In this document: positions 56,218 to 64,000 of the stretch, in pieces | Layout of the letters: the number at the start of each line of letters is the position of its first letter | How positions within the stretch are numbered: the first letter of the stretch is position 1 | Assembly: GCA_001577635.1 (NCBI GenBank) | Contig: LSBP01000001.1 | Location: 186,001 to 250,000, forward strand | Direction of reading: 5' to 3' | Origin: Halomonadaceae bacterium T82-2 | GTDB lineage: Bacteria; Pseudomonadota; Gammaproteobacteria; Pseudomonadales; Halomonadaceae | Length of the DNA: 64,000 bases | Made by a program: the position numbers and the translations under genes | Notes under the pieces: model-generated | Databases searched by the model: none | Told to the model about the DNA's origin: nothing | The model's input: only the letters and a program-made list of their open reading frames with translations

Positions 56218-57159
56218 TCAGTCGTGATCCTGCCAGGGGGCCAGCCCCTGCAGGGCATCGCTCAGCGGTTGCAGGTCGTCACAGGACGCCGGGGCGTGCG
56301 GCTGGTGGCCGATCTCGAGCACCGGCCGATCGGTGAAGGTGGCGGCGAGCTGCTCGCGCCATGGACGCTGCTCGTCGCGCCAGTTGGCCAGCCAGGTGCT
56401 GTCGACGTCTTCCGGCAGGCACTTGTTGACTACCAGCGCACCGACGTGCAGGCCGTGGGACTCGAGCAGCTCGCGGGTACGGGCCGTCTCCAGGGTCGGC
56501 AACCGCTCGGGATTGGCGACCAGCACCACCGCCGAGTGCGCGGCGCAGGTCAGGTGCTCGCGGGCCGCGGCCAGGCGCCCGCGACGACGCATCAGCGCCT
56601 CCTGGATCGGATCGTCGACCACCTCGCCGTCGCCCAGCCACGCCTTGTAGTCACTGCGCACCTTGCGCCGGCGCTGCATCAGGCCGTCGACCCAGGCGCC
56701 CATGATCTCGGGCAGCGCCAGCAGACGCACGGTGTGGCCGCCGGGAGCGGTGTCGAAGATCAGCCGGTCGTAGTCCCGGCCGGTCTCGAGCAGTAGCCCG
56801 ACCAGGGCATCGAACAGTGCCGCCTCCTCGGTGCCCGGCGCATGACGCGCCAGATCCAGCTGGCGGAACACCGTGGTGCTGCGCTCACCGCTGACCAGCG
56901 GGCGGATCGTCTCCTTGACCTGATCGAGATAGCGCTGCGTCTCGCGGTCGGGATCGAGCTCGACCACATCGAGGTCGGGGCGCATGCGCGTCGGGGTGGC
57001 CCCCGGCGCCCGACCGAACAGATCGGCCAGATTATGGGCGGGATCGGTGGAGACCAGCAGGGTCTTCTGCCCCGCCGCCGCGCAGTTCAGCGCATAGGCA
57101 GTGGCGCAGCTGGTCTTGCCGACCCCGCCCTTGCCGCCGAAGAACAGGCTCTTGGCCAT
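56218..57159 (-). CDS. ArsA/Get3 family ATPase
   Basis: A 313-residue single-domain ATPase of the ArsA/TRC40 group. Deviant Walker A GGKGGVGKTS (about 8-17), switch I DPAHNLADLF (39-48) and switch II DTAPGGHTVRLL. It has no second ATPase domain and no ars operon nearby, so arsenite export is unlikely. It follows the CC-ending protein and cstA in one operon and may handle a client of that module. GAGGAG precedes the ATG. Confidence 0.88.
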   Translation of the reverse strand: MAKSLFFGGKGGVGKTSCATAYALNCAAAGQKTLLVSTDPAHNLADLFGRAPGATPTRMRPDLDVVELDPDRETQRYLDQVKETIRPLVSGERSTTVFRQLDLARHAPGTEEAALFDALVGLLLETGRDYDRLIFDTAPGGHTVRLLALPEIMGAWVDGLMQRRRKVRSDYKAWLGDGEVVDDPIQEALMRRRGRLAAAREHLTCAAHSAVVLVANPERLPTLETARTRELLESHGLHVGALVVNKCLPEDVDSTWLANWRDEQRPWREQLAATFTDRPVLEIGHQPHAPASCDDLQPLSDALQGLAPWQDHD

Positions 57160-57187
57160 GGGAACTCCTCGTCGGGTGGCAGGGCGG

Positions 57188-57484
57188 CTAGCAGCAGCGG
57201 AAGCTGTCCAGCGGCGAACGCGGAATGCCCTGACGCCGGTGCCACTCGTGGAAACGCTCGAGCATGTAGGGGTAGAGCTCGAGGGTCATGTCGCTGACGG
57301 GGTTGGGGATGCCCATCATGTCGCAGAAGCACAGCAGCATGAACAGGTCCTCCTCGTCCTGCAGCTCGCGGGCGATCTCCTGGCGATGCGGCAGGCTCAG
57401 CACCGCATCGTAGCCCTGGATGACCCGGCCGATCCGCGCCCGCCAGCCGGCGGGCGCGTTGTCGTCACGATCAGCGCGGCTCAT
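57188..57484 (-). CDS. Small protein ending in Cys-Cys (cory-CC-star type)
   Basis: A 98-residue soluble protein with LFMLLCFCDMMGIPNPVSDMTLELYP in two parts and a terminal FRCC. The terminal CC pair, the Y-LE-FH-WH pattern and the position beside an ArsA-family ATPase fit the family NCBI names cory-CC-star protein; that assignment is from memory. The paired C-terminal cysteines suggest metal or thiol chemistry. It overlaps the end of cstA by 14 bases. Confidence 0.75.
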   Translation of the reverse strand: MSRADRDDNAPAGWRARIGRVIQGYDAVLSLPHRQEIARELQDEEDLFMLLCFCDMMGIPNPVSDMTLELYPYMLERFHEWHRRQGIPRSPLDSFRCC

Positions 57485-59222
57485 CGCTCAACGCATCCAG
57501 ACGTTCGCCGGCCCCCTGACGGAAGCTGCGCGACGCCTCCAGCAGGATCCACAGCGTGAAGACCAGGATCAGGCTGCCGAAGCTGAACAGCAGCAGGTTG
57601 CGCGGGGCATCCCCGAAGCCGGACCAGGTGAAGATCACCTGCTGCCCCATCGCCCACAGGGTCATGACCAGCAGGAACAGCATCGGTGCCAGGGTGAACA
57701 CCACCGGCCGGCCCTGGCGCTTGAGCCATACCGACACCAGCATCAGGGTGATGCCCGCCAGCAGCTGATTGCTGGTACCGAACAGCGGCCACAGCAGGTA
57801 GCCGCCGGAGCCGAAGCCGTTGGGGCCTTCCGGCAGGATCACCAGCGCCGCGCTGGAGACCACGGCGATGCTGGTCGCCACGTGCTTGCGGGCCAGCACC
57901 GGCATGCCGTACTCGGTGCCCAGCTCGGCGATGATGTAGCGCATCAGGCGCACCGCCGTGTCCAGGGTGGTGGCCGCGAAGCTGACCACGATCACCGCCA
58001 CCAGCGTGGAGCCCATCTGCGGCGGAATGCCCAGGTTGGCCGCCAGCTGGCCGGCGCCCTTGACGAACGAGCCCAGGCCGCTGGAGCCGGCCGCCGCGAA
58101 GCTGGAGTAAGTGGCGGTGAAGTCGGCGCCGCTGGCGAACAGCGTGCCCACGGCGATGATCGCCACCATGGCCAGCATGCCCTCGCCGAGCGCGCCGCCG
58201 TAGCCGATCAGCCGGGCGTCGGTTTCCTTGTCGAGCTGCTTGGAGGTGGTGCCCGAGCCGACCAGGCCGTGGAAGCCGGAGATCGCCCCGCAGGCGATGG
58301 TGATGAACAGCAGCGGATACCAGCTGATGTCGGCCTCGCCGTTGACCGCCGGCGCGGTCATCGCCGGCGCCCCGAACAGCAGGCCCAGGTAGAGCAGCGC
58401 CAGGCCGACGACCAGCTGGTGGGAGTTGATGTAGTCACGCGGCTGCAGCAGCTTCCAGACCGGCAGGGTGGAGGCGACATAGACGTAGACCATCAGCACC
58501 ACGATCCACACCAGGAAGGCCATCGAGGTGCCGTCGAAGCCGCCGACGACCGGCGCGTCCGCACCGCCGAACCAGCTCACCAGGTCGATCTGCAGGGCCG
58601 GAACCTCGCTGGCCAGCAGCGCCGCGCCGTACATGACCACCAGCGCCACCACCGAGGGCAGCAGCATCGAGCCCGAATGCCGGTAGACGCGATAGCCGAT
58701 CCATACCGCCAGCGGGATCTGGATGAACACCGAGAGCACGCTCGACGGGAAGGTGATGAACAGCTTGGCGATGACCCACGCGAAGACCGCGTTGATCATC
58801 AGCACCAGGATCAGAATGATGAACAGGAACAGCAGCTTGGCGCGCTGGCCGATGAGCCGGTTGGCCAGGGTGCCGATCGAGTGGCCCTTGTGGCGGCTCG
58901 ACAGCACGATGGCGCCGAAGTCGTGCACGCCGGCGGCGAAGACCGTGCCCAGCACCACCCAGAGGATGGCCGGCAGCCAGCCCCAGTAGATGGCGATGGC
59001 GGGGCCGACGATGGGCGCGGCACCGGCCACCGAGGTGAAGTGGTGGCCCCACAGGATCCACTTGTTGGTGGGCACATAGTCGACGCCGTCGCGGTAGGTG
59101 TGCGCGGGCGTCTGGAAGTCGGGGTCGAGGCGATAGATGCGTTCGGCGATGAACTTCGAATAGAATCGAAAGCCCATCACGAAACACACGACGCCGAAAA
59201 CGGCGATCCAGATTGCGTTCAT
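57471..59222 (-). CDS. cstA: Carbon starvation CstA family transporter
   Basis: A 583-residue inner-membrane protein with about 16 helices. The family core is visible: GHHFTSVAGAAPIVGPAIA (about 58-76), GVHDFGA and SGFHGLVGSGTTSKQL. It is shorter than E. coli CstA (about 700), matching a compact branch of the family. CstA proteins import peptides or pyruvate during starvation. ATG 59222 is chosen because the upstream 71 codons have no family resemblance. Confidence 0.92.
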   Translation of the reverse strand: MNAIWIAVFGVVCFVMGFRFYSKFIAERIYRLDPDFQTPAHTYRDGVDYVPTNKWILWGHHFTSVAGAAPIVGPAIAIYWGWLPAILWVVLGTVFAAGVHDFGAIVLSSRHKGHSIGTLANRLIGQRAKLLFLFIILILVLMINAVFAWVIAKLFITFPSSVLSVFIQIPLAVWIGYRVYRHSGSMLLPSVVALVVMYGAALLASEVPALQIDLVSWFGGADAPVVGGFDGTSMAFLVWIVVLMVYVYVASTLPVWKLLQPRDYINSHQLVVGLALLYLGLLFGAPAMTAPAVNGEADISWYPLLFITIACGAISGFHGLVGSGTTSKQLDKETDARLIGYGGALGEGMLAMVAIIAVGTLFASGADFTATYSSFAAAGSSGLGSFVKGAGQLAANLGIPPQMGSTLVAVIVVSFAATTLDTAVRLMRYIIAELGTEYGMPVLARKHVATSIAVVSSAALVILPEGPNGFGSGGYLLWPLFGTSNQLLAGITLMLVSVWLKRQGRPVVFTLAPMLFLLVMTLWAMGQQVIFTWSGFGDAPRNLLLFSFGSLILVFTLWILLEASRSFRQGAGERLDALSDEPR

Positions 59223-59664
59223 GACGTGTCCTTGGTGGCTGACAGCGGGAGAGGCGCTGCTCACGACGGGTAACAGCGCACGCCTTCGGCCTGGACCGGC
59301 GCGCCGCGTCGCGCACCGGTTACAATCGAAGCAGGCATAACCTGAGAAGGCTAAGCAATTATTCGCCAGCCGTTGACCGGCGTCAAACGAGCCGCGGCCT
59401 CGGCCCGGCCGGCAGCCTTCCGGAAACCGCTGCATGCCGGGCTTCGCGCCGACCGGGCCGGGACCGGCATGCGACGAATGTCTAGTCGGCCGCGGATTGT
59501 TGCCTTCGCGCCTCGCCGCCTACGATGGAAACGCTTACCGTTTCCACACGACCGCCGCCACCGGCCGCCGCCGCCTCCACGTCCGCCCTTCACCCCGCGG
59601 CCGGGCCGACAGCGGGCCCCGGACCGGCGGGTCGCACGCAGCGCCAGCCGGCCGCCGAGGACCC
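59223..59664. promoter_or_regulatory. Divergent control region cstA / kguK
   Basis: 442 bases with no credible gene. It contains the LacI-type operator (59526-59546) and, at 59474-59486, ACGAATGTCTAGT, which matches the acs-upstream motif at 11 of 13 positions. No clear -35/-10 pair was found for either direction. Confidence 0.55.
59526..59546. promoter_or_regulatory. LacI-family operator upstream of kguK
   Basis: A perfect inverted repeat: TGGAAACG and CGTTTCCA separated by 5 bases. The AACG...CGTT core is typical of LacI-family sites. It lies about 120 bases before kguK and 300 bases before cstA. In Pseudomonas the kgu genes are repressed by PtxS, a LacI-family regulator with a GAAAC/GTTTC-type site. 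Confidence 0.75.
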
Positions 59665-60642
59665 ATGATGACTTCCCGCTCCACCCCTCCCGAGATTCTC
59701 ACCTTCGGCGAGGCGATGACGCTGTTCGTCGCCGAGACGCCCGGCGACCTGGCCGGGGTAGAACGCTTCCGGCGCGGCATCGCCGGCGCCGACACCAACG
59801 TCGCCATCGGCCTGGCGCGGCTGGGCTTCCATGTCGGCTGGCTGAGCCGGGTCGGCGACGACAGCTTCGGCACCTGCATCCGCCGCACCCTGGAGGCCGA
59901 AGGGCTGGACTGCCGCCACCTGACACGCGATCCCGACCACGCGACCGGCCTGGTGTTCAAGGCGCGTGTCGACGACGGCTCCGATCCGCATGTCGAGTAC
60001 CTGCGCCGCGGCAGCGCCGCCAGCTTTCTCTCGCTCGCGGACGCGCAGTCGGTGGACTTCACTACCGCCCGCCACCTGCATGCCACCGGCATCCCGCCCG
60101 CCCTGTCGGCCTCGGCCCGCGAGCTGGCCTTCCACATGCTCGAGCGGGCCCGCGCCGCCGGCGCCGGTATCTCGTTCGACCCCAACCTGCGACCCGGCCT
60201 GTGGGCAAGCGAAGCCGAGATGCGCGATACGCTCAACGCGCTGGCGAGCCGCGCCGACTGGGTGCTGCCCGGCCTCGCCGAAGGGCGGCGGCTGACCGGG
60301 CTGGACTCCGCCCACGACATCGCCGGCTTCTACCTCGATCGCGGCGCCCGGGCGGTGATCATCAAGCTGGGCCCCGAGGGCGGCTACTATCGCGATGCCC
60401 AGCGGAGCTTTACCGTCGAGGGCTTCCCGGTCGCCGAGGTGGTCGACACCGTGGGCGCCGGGGACGGCTTCGCCGTGGGGGTGGTCAGCGCCCTGCTCGA
60501 CGGGCTCTCCCCGCGGGCCGCGGTGCGCCGCGGCAACCTGATCGGCGCCCGGGCGGTGCAGGTGCGCGGCGACATGGAAGGCCTGCCCCATCGCGCTCGA
60601 CTCGCCGAGCTCGAGGGCGAGTTGCCGCCGCTGGTGGACTGA
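59665..60642 (+). CDS. kguK: 2-ketogluconate kinase (PfkB family)
   Basis: A 325-residue PfkB sugar kinase. N-terminal signature FGEAMTLFVAET, GADTNVAIGLARLG and the catalytic DTVGAGDGFAVG with D267. The stretches ARHLHATGIPPALSA and VRGDMEGLP are as I recall them from Pseudomonas KguK. The 2-hydroxyacid dehydrogenase downstream is KguD-like, which favours 2-ketogluconate over 2-keto-3-deoxygluconate as substrate; the latter (KdgK) is the main alternative. GAGGA precedes ATG 59665; a second ATG follows directly. Confidence 0.85.
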   Translation: MMTSRSTPPEILTFGEAMTLFVAETPGDLAGVERFRRGIAGADTNVAIGLARLGFHVGWLSRVGDDSFGTCIRRTLEAEGLDCRHLTRDPDHATGLVFKARVDDGSDPHVEYLRRGSAASFLSLADAQSVDFTTARHLHATGIPPALSASARELAFHMLERARAAGAGISFDPNLRPGLWASEAEMRDTLNALASRADWVLPGLAEGRRLTGLDSAHDIAGFYLDRGARAVIIKLGPEGGYYRDAQRSFTVEGFPVAEVVDTVGAGDGFAVGVVSALLDGLSPRAAVRRGNLIGARAVQVRGDMEGLPHRARLAELEGELPPLVD

Positions 60643-60755
60643 GAGCCCCGCGGCGGCGCCCCATTCACGACGTCTAATGTTGCGTTAAGACACGGCGAGC
60701 ATGCTAACGGTCGGCGGCAACGCCAACATTCATCACGCAACACAGGACAGCTCTC

Positions 60756-60929
60756 ATGAATATCGACGCAGCCAATCACGCGCTCCTCCAGCAGGCGGCC
60801 CAGGCTCAGACGGCATCCCAGCCCCAGCCGGCCGCCAGGCCCGACAACGACGGCGACCAGGACGACGGCGTTCAGCGCAGCCCGCGCCCCCAGGGCTCCC
60901 TGGGCCACAACATCGACGTCGAAGCCTGA
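60756..60929 (+). CDS. 57-residue YjfB-like small protein
   Basis: Begins MNIDAANHALLQQAAQAQ and ends GSLGHNIDVEA, with a glutamine/proline/aspartate-rich middle. The beginning and the LG-x-NID-V end resemble YjfB-type putative motility proteins, but it lacks most of their middle. AGGA lies 8 bases before the ATG and a very strong hairpin follows the stop. Function unknown. Confidence 0.65.
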   Translation: MNIDAANHALLQQAAQAQTASQPQPAARPDNDGDQDDGVQRSPRPQGSLGHNIDVEA

Positions 60930-60932
60930 GAC

Positions 60933-60965
60933 TGGCCTGCCGCCTGCCCGGCAGGCGGCAGGCCA
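60933..60965 (+). terminator. 33-base perfect palindromic hairpin
   Basis: Two 16-base arms (60933-60948 starting TGGCCTGCCG, 60950-60965) are perfectly complementary around one C. It starts 3 bases after the small gene's stop. There is no T tract, so strength comes from the stem alone. Confidence 0.7.
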
Positions 60966-61101
60966 CCGGGCCCCGGAACAGCACGGGGGCGACGAACGCG
61001 GAACATGCGATACCCTGAAGGGCACGCCGGGGCGCCGCCAGGCAGCCACACTGCCGACGCAGGCGTGAACGCCCTTCCCGACCCCCAGGCCCGGAGCCAC
61101 C

Positions 61102-62088
61102 ATGAAGAAACGCATCACCGCCTTTCGCCGTCTCAAGCAGCATCACCTGGAACAGCTCAGCGAGCACTTCCATGTCGACTACTTTCCCGAACTCGACTCG
61201 CCCGACGACCCGGCCTTCCGCGAGGCCCTGCGCGAGGCCCACGGGCTGGTCGGCGCCGGCCTGCCGATCACCCCGGCGCTGCTCGACGAGGCCCCGCACC
61301 TGGAAGCCATCGCCAGCATCTCGGTGGGCGTCGACAACTACCCGATCGACGAGCTGACCCGCCGCGACATCCTGCTGTGCAACACCCCGGACGTGCTCAC
61401 CGAGACCACCGCCGACACCGGCTTCGCGCTGATCATGGCCACCGCCCGGCGGGTCGTGGAGCTGGCCGACTTCGTCAAGCGCGGCGACTGGCAGGCGAGC
61501 ATCGGCGAGGCGCAGTTCGGCAGCGACGTGCACGGCAAGACCCTGGGCATGGTCGGCCTGGGACGCATCGGCGCCGCCGTGGCGCGGCGCGGCGCCCTGG
61601 GCTTCGGCATGCCGGTGCTCTACTCCAACGCCTCGCCCAAGCCCGAGCTGGAGCGCGAACTCGGCGCGCGACGCCGCGAGCTCGACGAACTGCTCGCCGA
61701 GGCCGACTTCGTCTGTGTCACCGTGCCGCTGACCGCCGAGACCACCCGGCTGTTCGGCGCCGCGCAGTTCGCGCGCATGAAGCCGAGCGCGATCTTCATC
61801 AACATCGCCCGCGGCAAGGTGGTCGACGAACCGGCCCTGGTCGCCGCCCTCGAGGCCGGCGAGATTCGCGCCGCGGGCCTGGACGTCTTCGCGCAGGAAC
61901 CGCTGCCGGGCGACTCGCCGCTGCCGCGCATGGCCAACGTGGTCGCGCTGCCGCACATCGGCTCGGCGACCGTCGAGACCCGCGATGCCATGGCCCAGCG
62001 GGCGGTCGACAACATCGCCCGGGCGCTGCGTGGCGAGCGACCGATCAGCCTGGTCAACGCGGCCGCCTGGGACGCTCGGCATGACTGA
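61102..62088 (+). CDS. kguD: 2-ketogluconate (6-phosphate) reductase / GhrB-type dehydrogenase
   Basis: A 328-residue D-2-hydroxyacid dehydrogenase. NAD(P) motif GLGRIGAAVA (about 153-162) and catalytic R237 (NIARGK), E266 (FAQEPLP) and H285 (LPHIGSAT). Segments such as SISVGVDNYPID, TPDVLTETTADTGFAL and QFGSDVHGKTLG are shared with KguD and GhrB. Nearness to the kinase supports 2-keto-6-phosphogluconate reduction to 6-phosphogluconate; glyoxylate/hydroxypyruvate reduction is the alternative. GGAG precedes the ATG. Confidence 0.88.
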   Translation: MKKRITAFRRLKQHHLEQLSEHFHVDYFPELDSPDDPAFREALREAHGLVGAGLPITPALLDEAPHLEAIASISVGVDNYPIDELTRRDILLCNTPDVLTETTADTGFALIMATARRVVELADFVKRGDWQASIGEAQFGSDVHGKTLGMVGLGRIGAAVARRGALGFGMPVLYSNASPKPELERELGARRRELDELLAEADFVCVTVPLTAETTRLFGAAQFARMKPSAIFINIARGKVVDEPALVAALEAGEIRAAGLDVFAQEPLPGDSPLPRMANVVALPHIGSATVETRDAMAQRAVDNIARALRGERPISLVNAAAWDARHD

Positions 62089-62215
62089 CATCATCCTTTC
62101 GGCCGACCTTGCTCTGGACAGCCTGCGCTATACTCGACATCGCGACGCATTGCCGTGGCCATGACAATAACGTCCCGGAGACCTCCTCACGTGGACCCAC
62201 AGCGGGGAACCCCTC

Positions 62216-63457
62216 ATGCGCTCTTGCGGGCTGCCGGCCGATACCGCGCGCCCCGGTGAGTACGCTCGCCGCCTGGCGGCGCTCTGGCGCGCCCAGGGCG
62301 ACGTCGACTACCGCCGGGCCAAGGCGCGCGACTACACGCGGTTCACGGTGGGCTCGCTGGGCCTCACCGCGGTCTTCGTGCTGTGCACGATCGGCTGGGA
62401 CTTCGCCCTCGACGCCGACCACGCCGGCGACGCCATCGGCCACCGGCTGACCGAGGCCGGCGCGGTCCTGCTCTGGGCGCTGGCCACGCACCACGGCCTG
62501 CATAGCGGACGATCGCGCGTCGCCACCCTGGCGGTACCGCTGTTCGTCGAGGCCAGCTTCCTGGACGTCCTCAGCCTGTTCGAGCACGGCCGAGCCTACG
62601 GCATGGGCGGCTTCCTGTACTTCTTCATCTTCGTGCCCTTCCTGCTGCTCGGCCAGTCGCTGCGCCTGTCGATCCTGGTGCTCTCGGCGATCACGCTGTT
62701 CCCCCTGCCGGTCGCCTGGCTGGGCGGCTACGATGACTTCGATCGCCGGGTCTACCTGGCCTACATGCTGGTCAGCCTGGCGCCCGTGCTGGCGTTGCGC
62801 GGCTTCGTCGAGTACCTCTACTGGCAACTGTATCGCTACCGCTGCCGCATGGAACACCAGGCCGTCACCGACGCGCTCTCCGGCCTGGCCAACCGTCGCC
62901 ACTTCCTACACGAGGGCCTGCGACGCCTGAGGCGCCACCGCCGCCACGGGCAGCCGGTGAGCCTGCTGTTCATCGACATCGACCACTTCAAGCGGATCAA
63001 CGACACCTTCGGTCATCGCGCCGGCGACACGGCCATCGCCCGGGTGGCCGAACGGCTGCAGCAGTGTCGCCGACCCGGCGACCTGCTGGCCCGCTACGGC
63101 GGCGAGGAGTTCGTGCTCCTGCTGCCGGGCACTGCGTCCACCCAGGCGAGCCAGGTTGCCGAACACATCCGCGCGACGATCGCCGCCACGCCCCTGCGAC
63201 TGCCCGACGCGACGATCCCGCCGCTGAACCTGACCGCCAGCATCGGGGTCGCCGGCTACCGGGCGACGGAAAGCCGGGCCGTCGACATCGACCGCCTGAT
63301 CCACGACGCCGATCTCGCGGCCTATAACGCCAAGCGCCAGGGCCGCAACCGGGTCGTCATGCACGCCGACGACACGCCTGGCGAGATGCCGCACGACGAC
63401 CCCGCGCGCTGCGACGGGGCGTCGGCGGCCCGCGGGGCGACAAATGCGTCACGATGA
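62216..63457 (+). CDS. Membrane-bound diguanylate cyclase
   Basis: A 413-residue protein: an N-terminal membrane region of about six helices (about 45-205) followed by a GGDEF domain (about 225-390). The active site is GGEEF (295-299), a functional variant. The inhibitory I-site R-x-x-D is intact (R286 to D289), so product feedback by cyclic di-GMP is expected. The membrane part resembles MHYT-free 6-helix sensor regions without a named ligand. The tail of about 30 residues is unstructured. Confidence 0.92.
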   Translation: MRSCGLPADTARPGEYARRLAALWRAQGDVDYRRAKARDYTRFTVGSLGLTAVFVLCTIGWDFALDADHAGDAIGHRLTEAGAVLLWALATHHGLHSGRSRVATLAVPLFVEASFLDVLSLFEHGRAYGMGGFLYFFIFVPFLLLGQSLRLSILVLSAITLFPLPVAWLGGYDDFDRRVYLAYMLVSLAPVLALRGFVEYLYWQLYRYRCRMEHQAVTDALSGLANRRHFLHEGLRRLRRHRRHGQPVSLLFIDIDHFKRINDTFGHRAGDTAIARVAERLQQCRRPGDLLARYGGEEFVLLLPGTASTQASQVAEHIRATIAATPLRLPDATIPPLNLTASIGVAGYRATESRAVDIDRLIHDADLAAYNAKRQGRNRVVMHADDTPGEMPHDDPARCDGASAARGATNASR

Positions 63458-63577
63458 GCTAGAGTATTAAGAAACAGCGTTCTTTAAGTCCGCAACCTCA
63501 TGCTCAACCGCGCGCCGTCCCTGCCGATAATGGAGACAAGAGCCCCACGCCAGGGCTGGCCGCAAGAGACACGACCC

Positions 63578-64000
63578 ATGCACCAACCCCTCTGTCTGCT
63601 GTTTGACTGCGATGGCACCCTGGTGGACAGCGAGCCGCTCCTCGCGGAAGTCATGGCCGATGCGCTCAACCGTGCCGGCCTGCCCTTCGTTGCCCGGCAA
63701 TACATGGAGGAGTTCCGCGGCGTCCGCTTCATGACCATCGTCGCCGAGCTGGAACGCCGCCACGGCACCCTCGACCCCGGCGTCCGCGCCGCCACCGAGG
63801 CCGAGATGCGCGCCACCCTGGCCCGGCGCATGGCCAGCGAACTCCAGCCCATCCCCCACGTCCGCGAAACCCTCGAGCGGCTGGCGCACCATCCGCGCTG
63901 CGTGGCCTCCAACGGGCCCGAGCACAAGATCCGCAACGCCCTCGACAGTACCCGGCTGCGCCCGCACTTCGGCGACCGGCTCTACAGCGGCTACACCCTG
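63578..64000 (+). CDS. yieH: HAD phosphatase, YieH type (cut by window end)
   Basis: The first 141 codons of a HAD-superfamily subfamily IA phosphatase. The nucleophile motif FDCDGTLVDSE (D10 and D12) and motif II in VASNGP (about 109-114) are visible; the lysine and final acidic motif lie beyond the edge. It aligns closely with E. coli YieH, which has 6-phosphogluconate phosphatase activity. That is notable beside kguK/kguD, whose product is 6-phosphogluconate. Confidence 0.85.
   Translation, partial: MHQPLCLLFDCDGTLVDSEPLLAEVMADALNRAGLPFVARQYMEEFRGVRFMTIVAELERRHGTLDPGVRAATEAEMRATLARRMASELQPIPHVRETLERLAHHPRCVASNGPEHKIRNALDSTRLRPHFGDRLYSGYTL

Noticed and set aside
56218-57159. Arsenite pump ATPase ArsA
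   Set aside because: Single ATPase domain, no arsB/arsD/arsR nearby and linkage to cstA; the family name is kept but the arsenic role is not.
59665-60642. 2-keto-3-deoxygluconate kinase (KdgK)
   Set aside because: Possible by family, but similarity of conserved stretches and the KguD-like neighbour favour 2-ketogluconate kinase.

Overview
The window is chromosomal DNA from a high-GC gammaproteobacterium. The best guess is a member of the Halomonadaceae (Halomonas-like). That rests on the gene families and their order, not on a marker gene, because no rRNA is present. Almost every base is accounted for by ordinary, intact, closely packed genes. I saw no insertion sequence, prophage, integrase, CRISPR array or replication origin.

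Left part (1-8.4 kb): the stress operon prkA-yeaH (yeaH runs off the left edge), a low-specificity threonine aldolase, the 2,4-dienoyl-CoA reductase FadH with a PsrA-type operator, and a five-gene tRNA array (Val-TAC, Asp, Asp, Val-CAC, Asp) with a consensus promoter. Then come the first copy of a dispersed hairpin repeat and an alpha/beta hydrolase.

Microaerobic block (8.5-20.3 kb): ccoNOQP-ccoGHIS plus a TauE/SafE-like membrane protein, then hemN, an FNR/ANR regulator and ttcA. ANR-type boxes precede both ccoN and hemN, so the regulator encoded here probably controls the oxidase and anaerobic heme synthesis beside it.

Acetate block (20.4-35 kb): a DnaQ-like exonuclease and a cNMP/CBS/DUF294 protein diverge from DUF4212-actP. 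These are followed by a 171-residue unknown, a transporter-fused hybrid histidine kinase (CrbS type), mntH, the LuxR-type response regulator (CrbR type) and acs. A short sequence motif recurs in front of acs, in the actP/DUF294 intergenic region and in front of an unlisted 45-residue gene near 52.5 kb. It is a candidate binding site for the response regulator.

Central housekeeping part (35-49 kb): sprT, a YecA/UPF0149 protein, a phospholipase-D-type cardiolipin synthase, plsB overlapping rsmJ tail to tail, uppP, tsaB, adk, dgkA, an AcuI/YhdH-type reductase, and the glycolytic/gluconeogenic operon epd-pgk-fba. A palindrome sits inside the epd promoter spacer. Two further copies of the dispersed repeat lie here.

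Right part (49-64 kb): two DMT transporters, an SLC13-type permease, small proteins (45-residue unknown, DUF4235, phasin-like), a secreted beta-helix protein and a Sad-type aldehyde dehydrogenase. Next are the cstA / CC-ending protein / ArsA-like ATPase module and a 2-ketogluconate pair (kguK, kguD) behind a LacI-type operator. The window ends with a small YjfB-like protein, a membrane diguanylate cyclase and a YieH-type phosphatase cut by the right edge.
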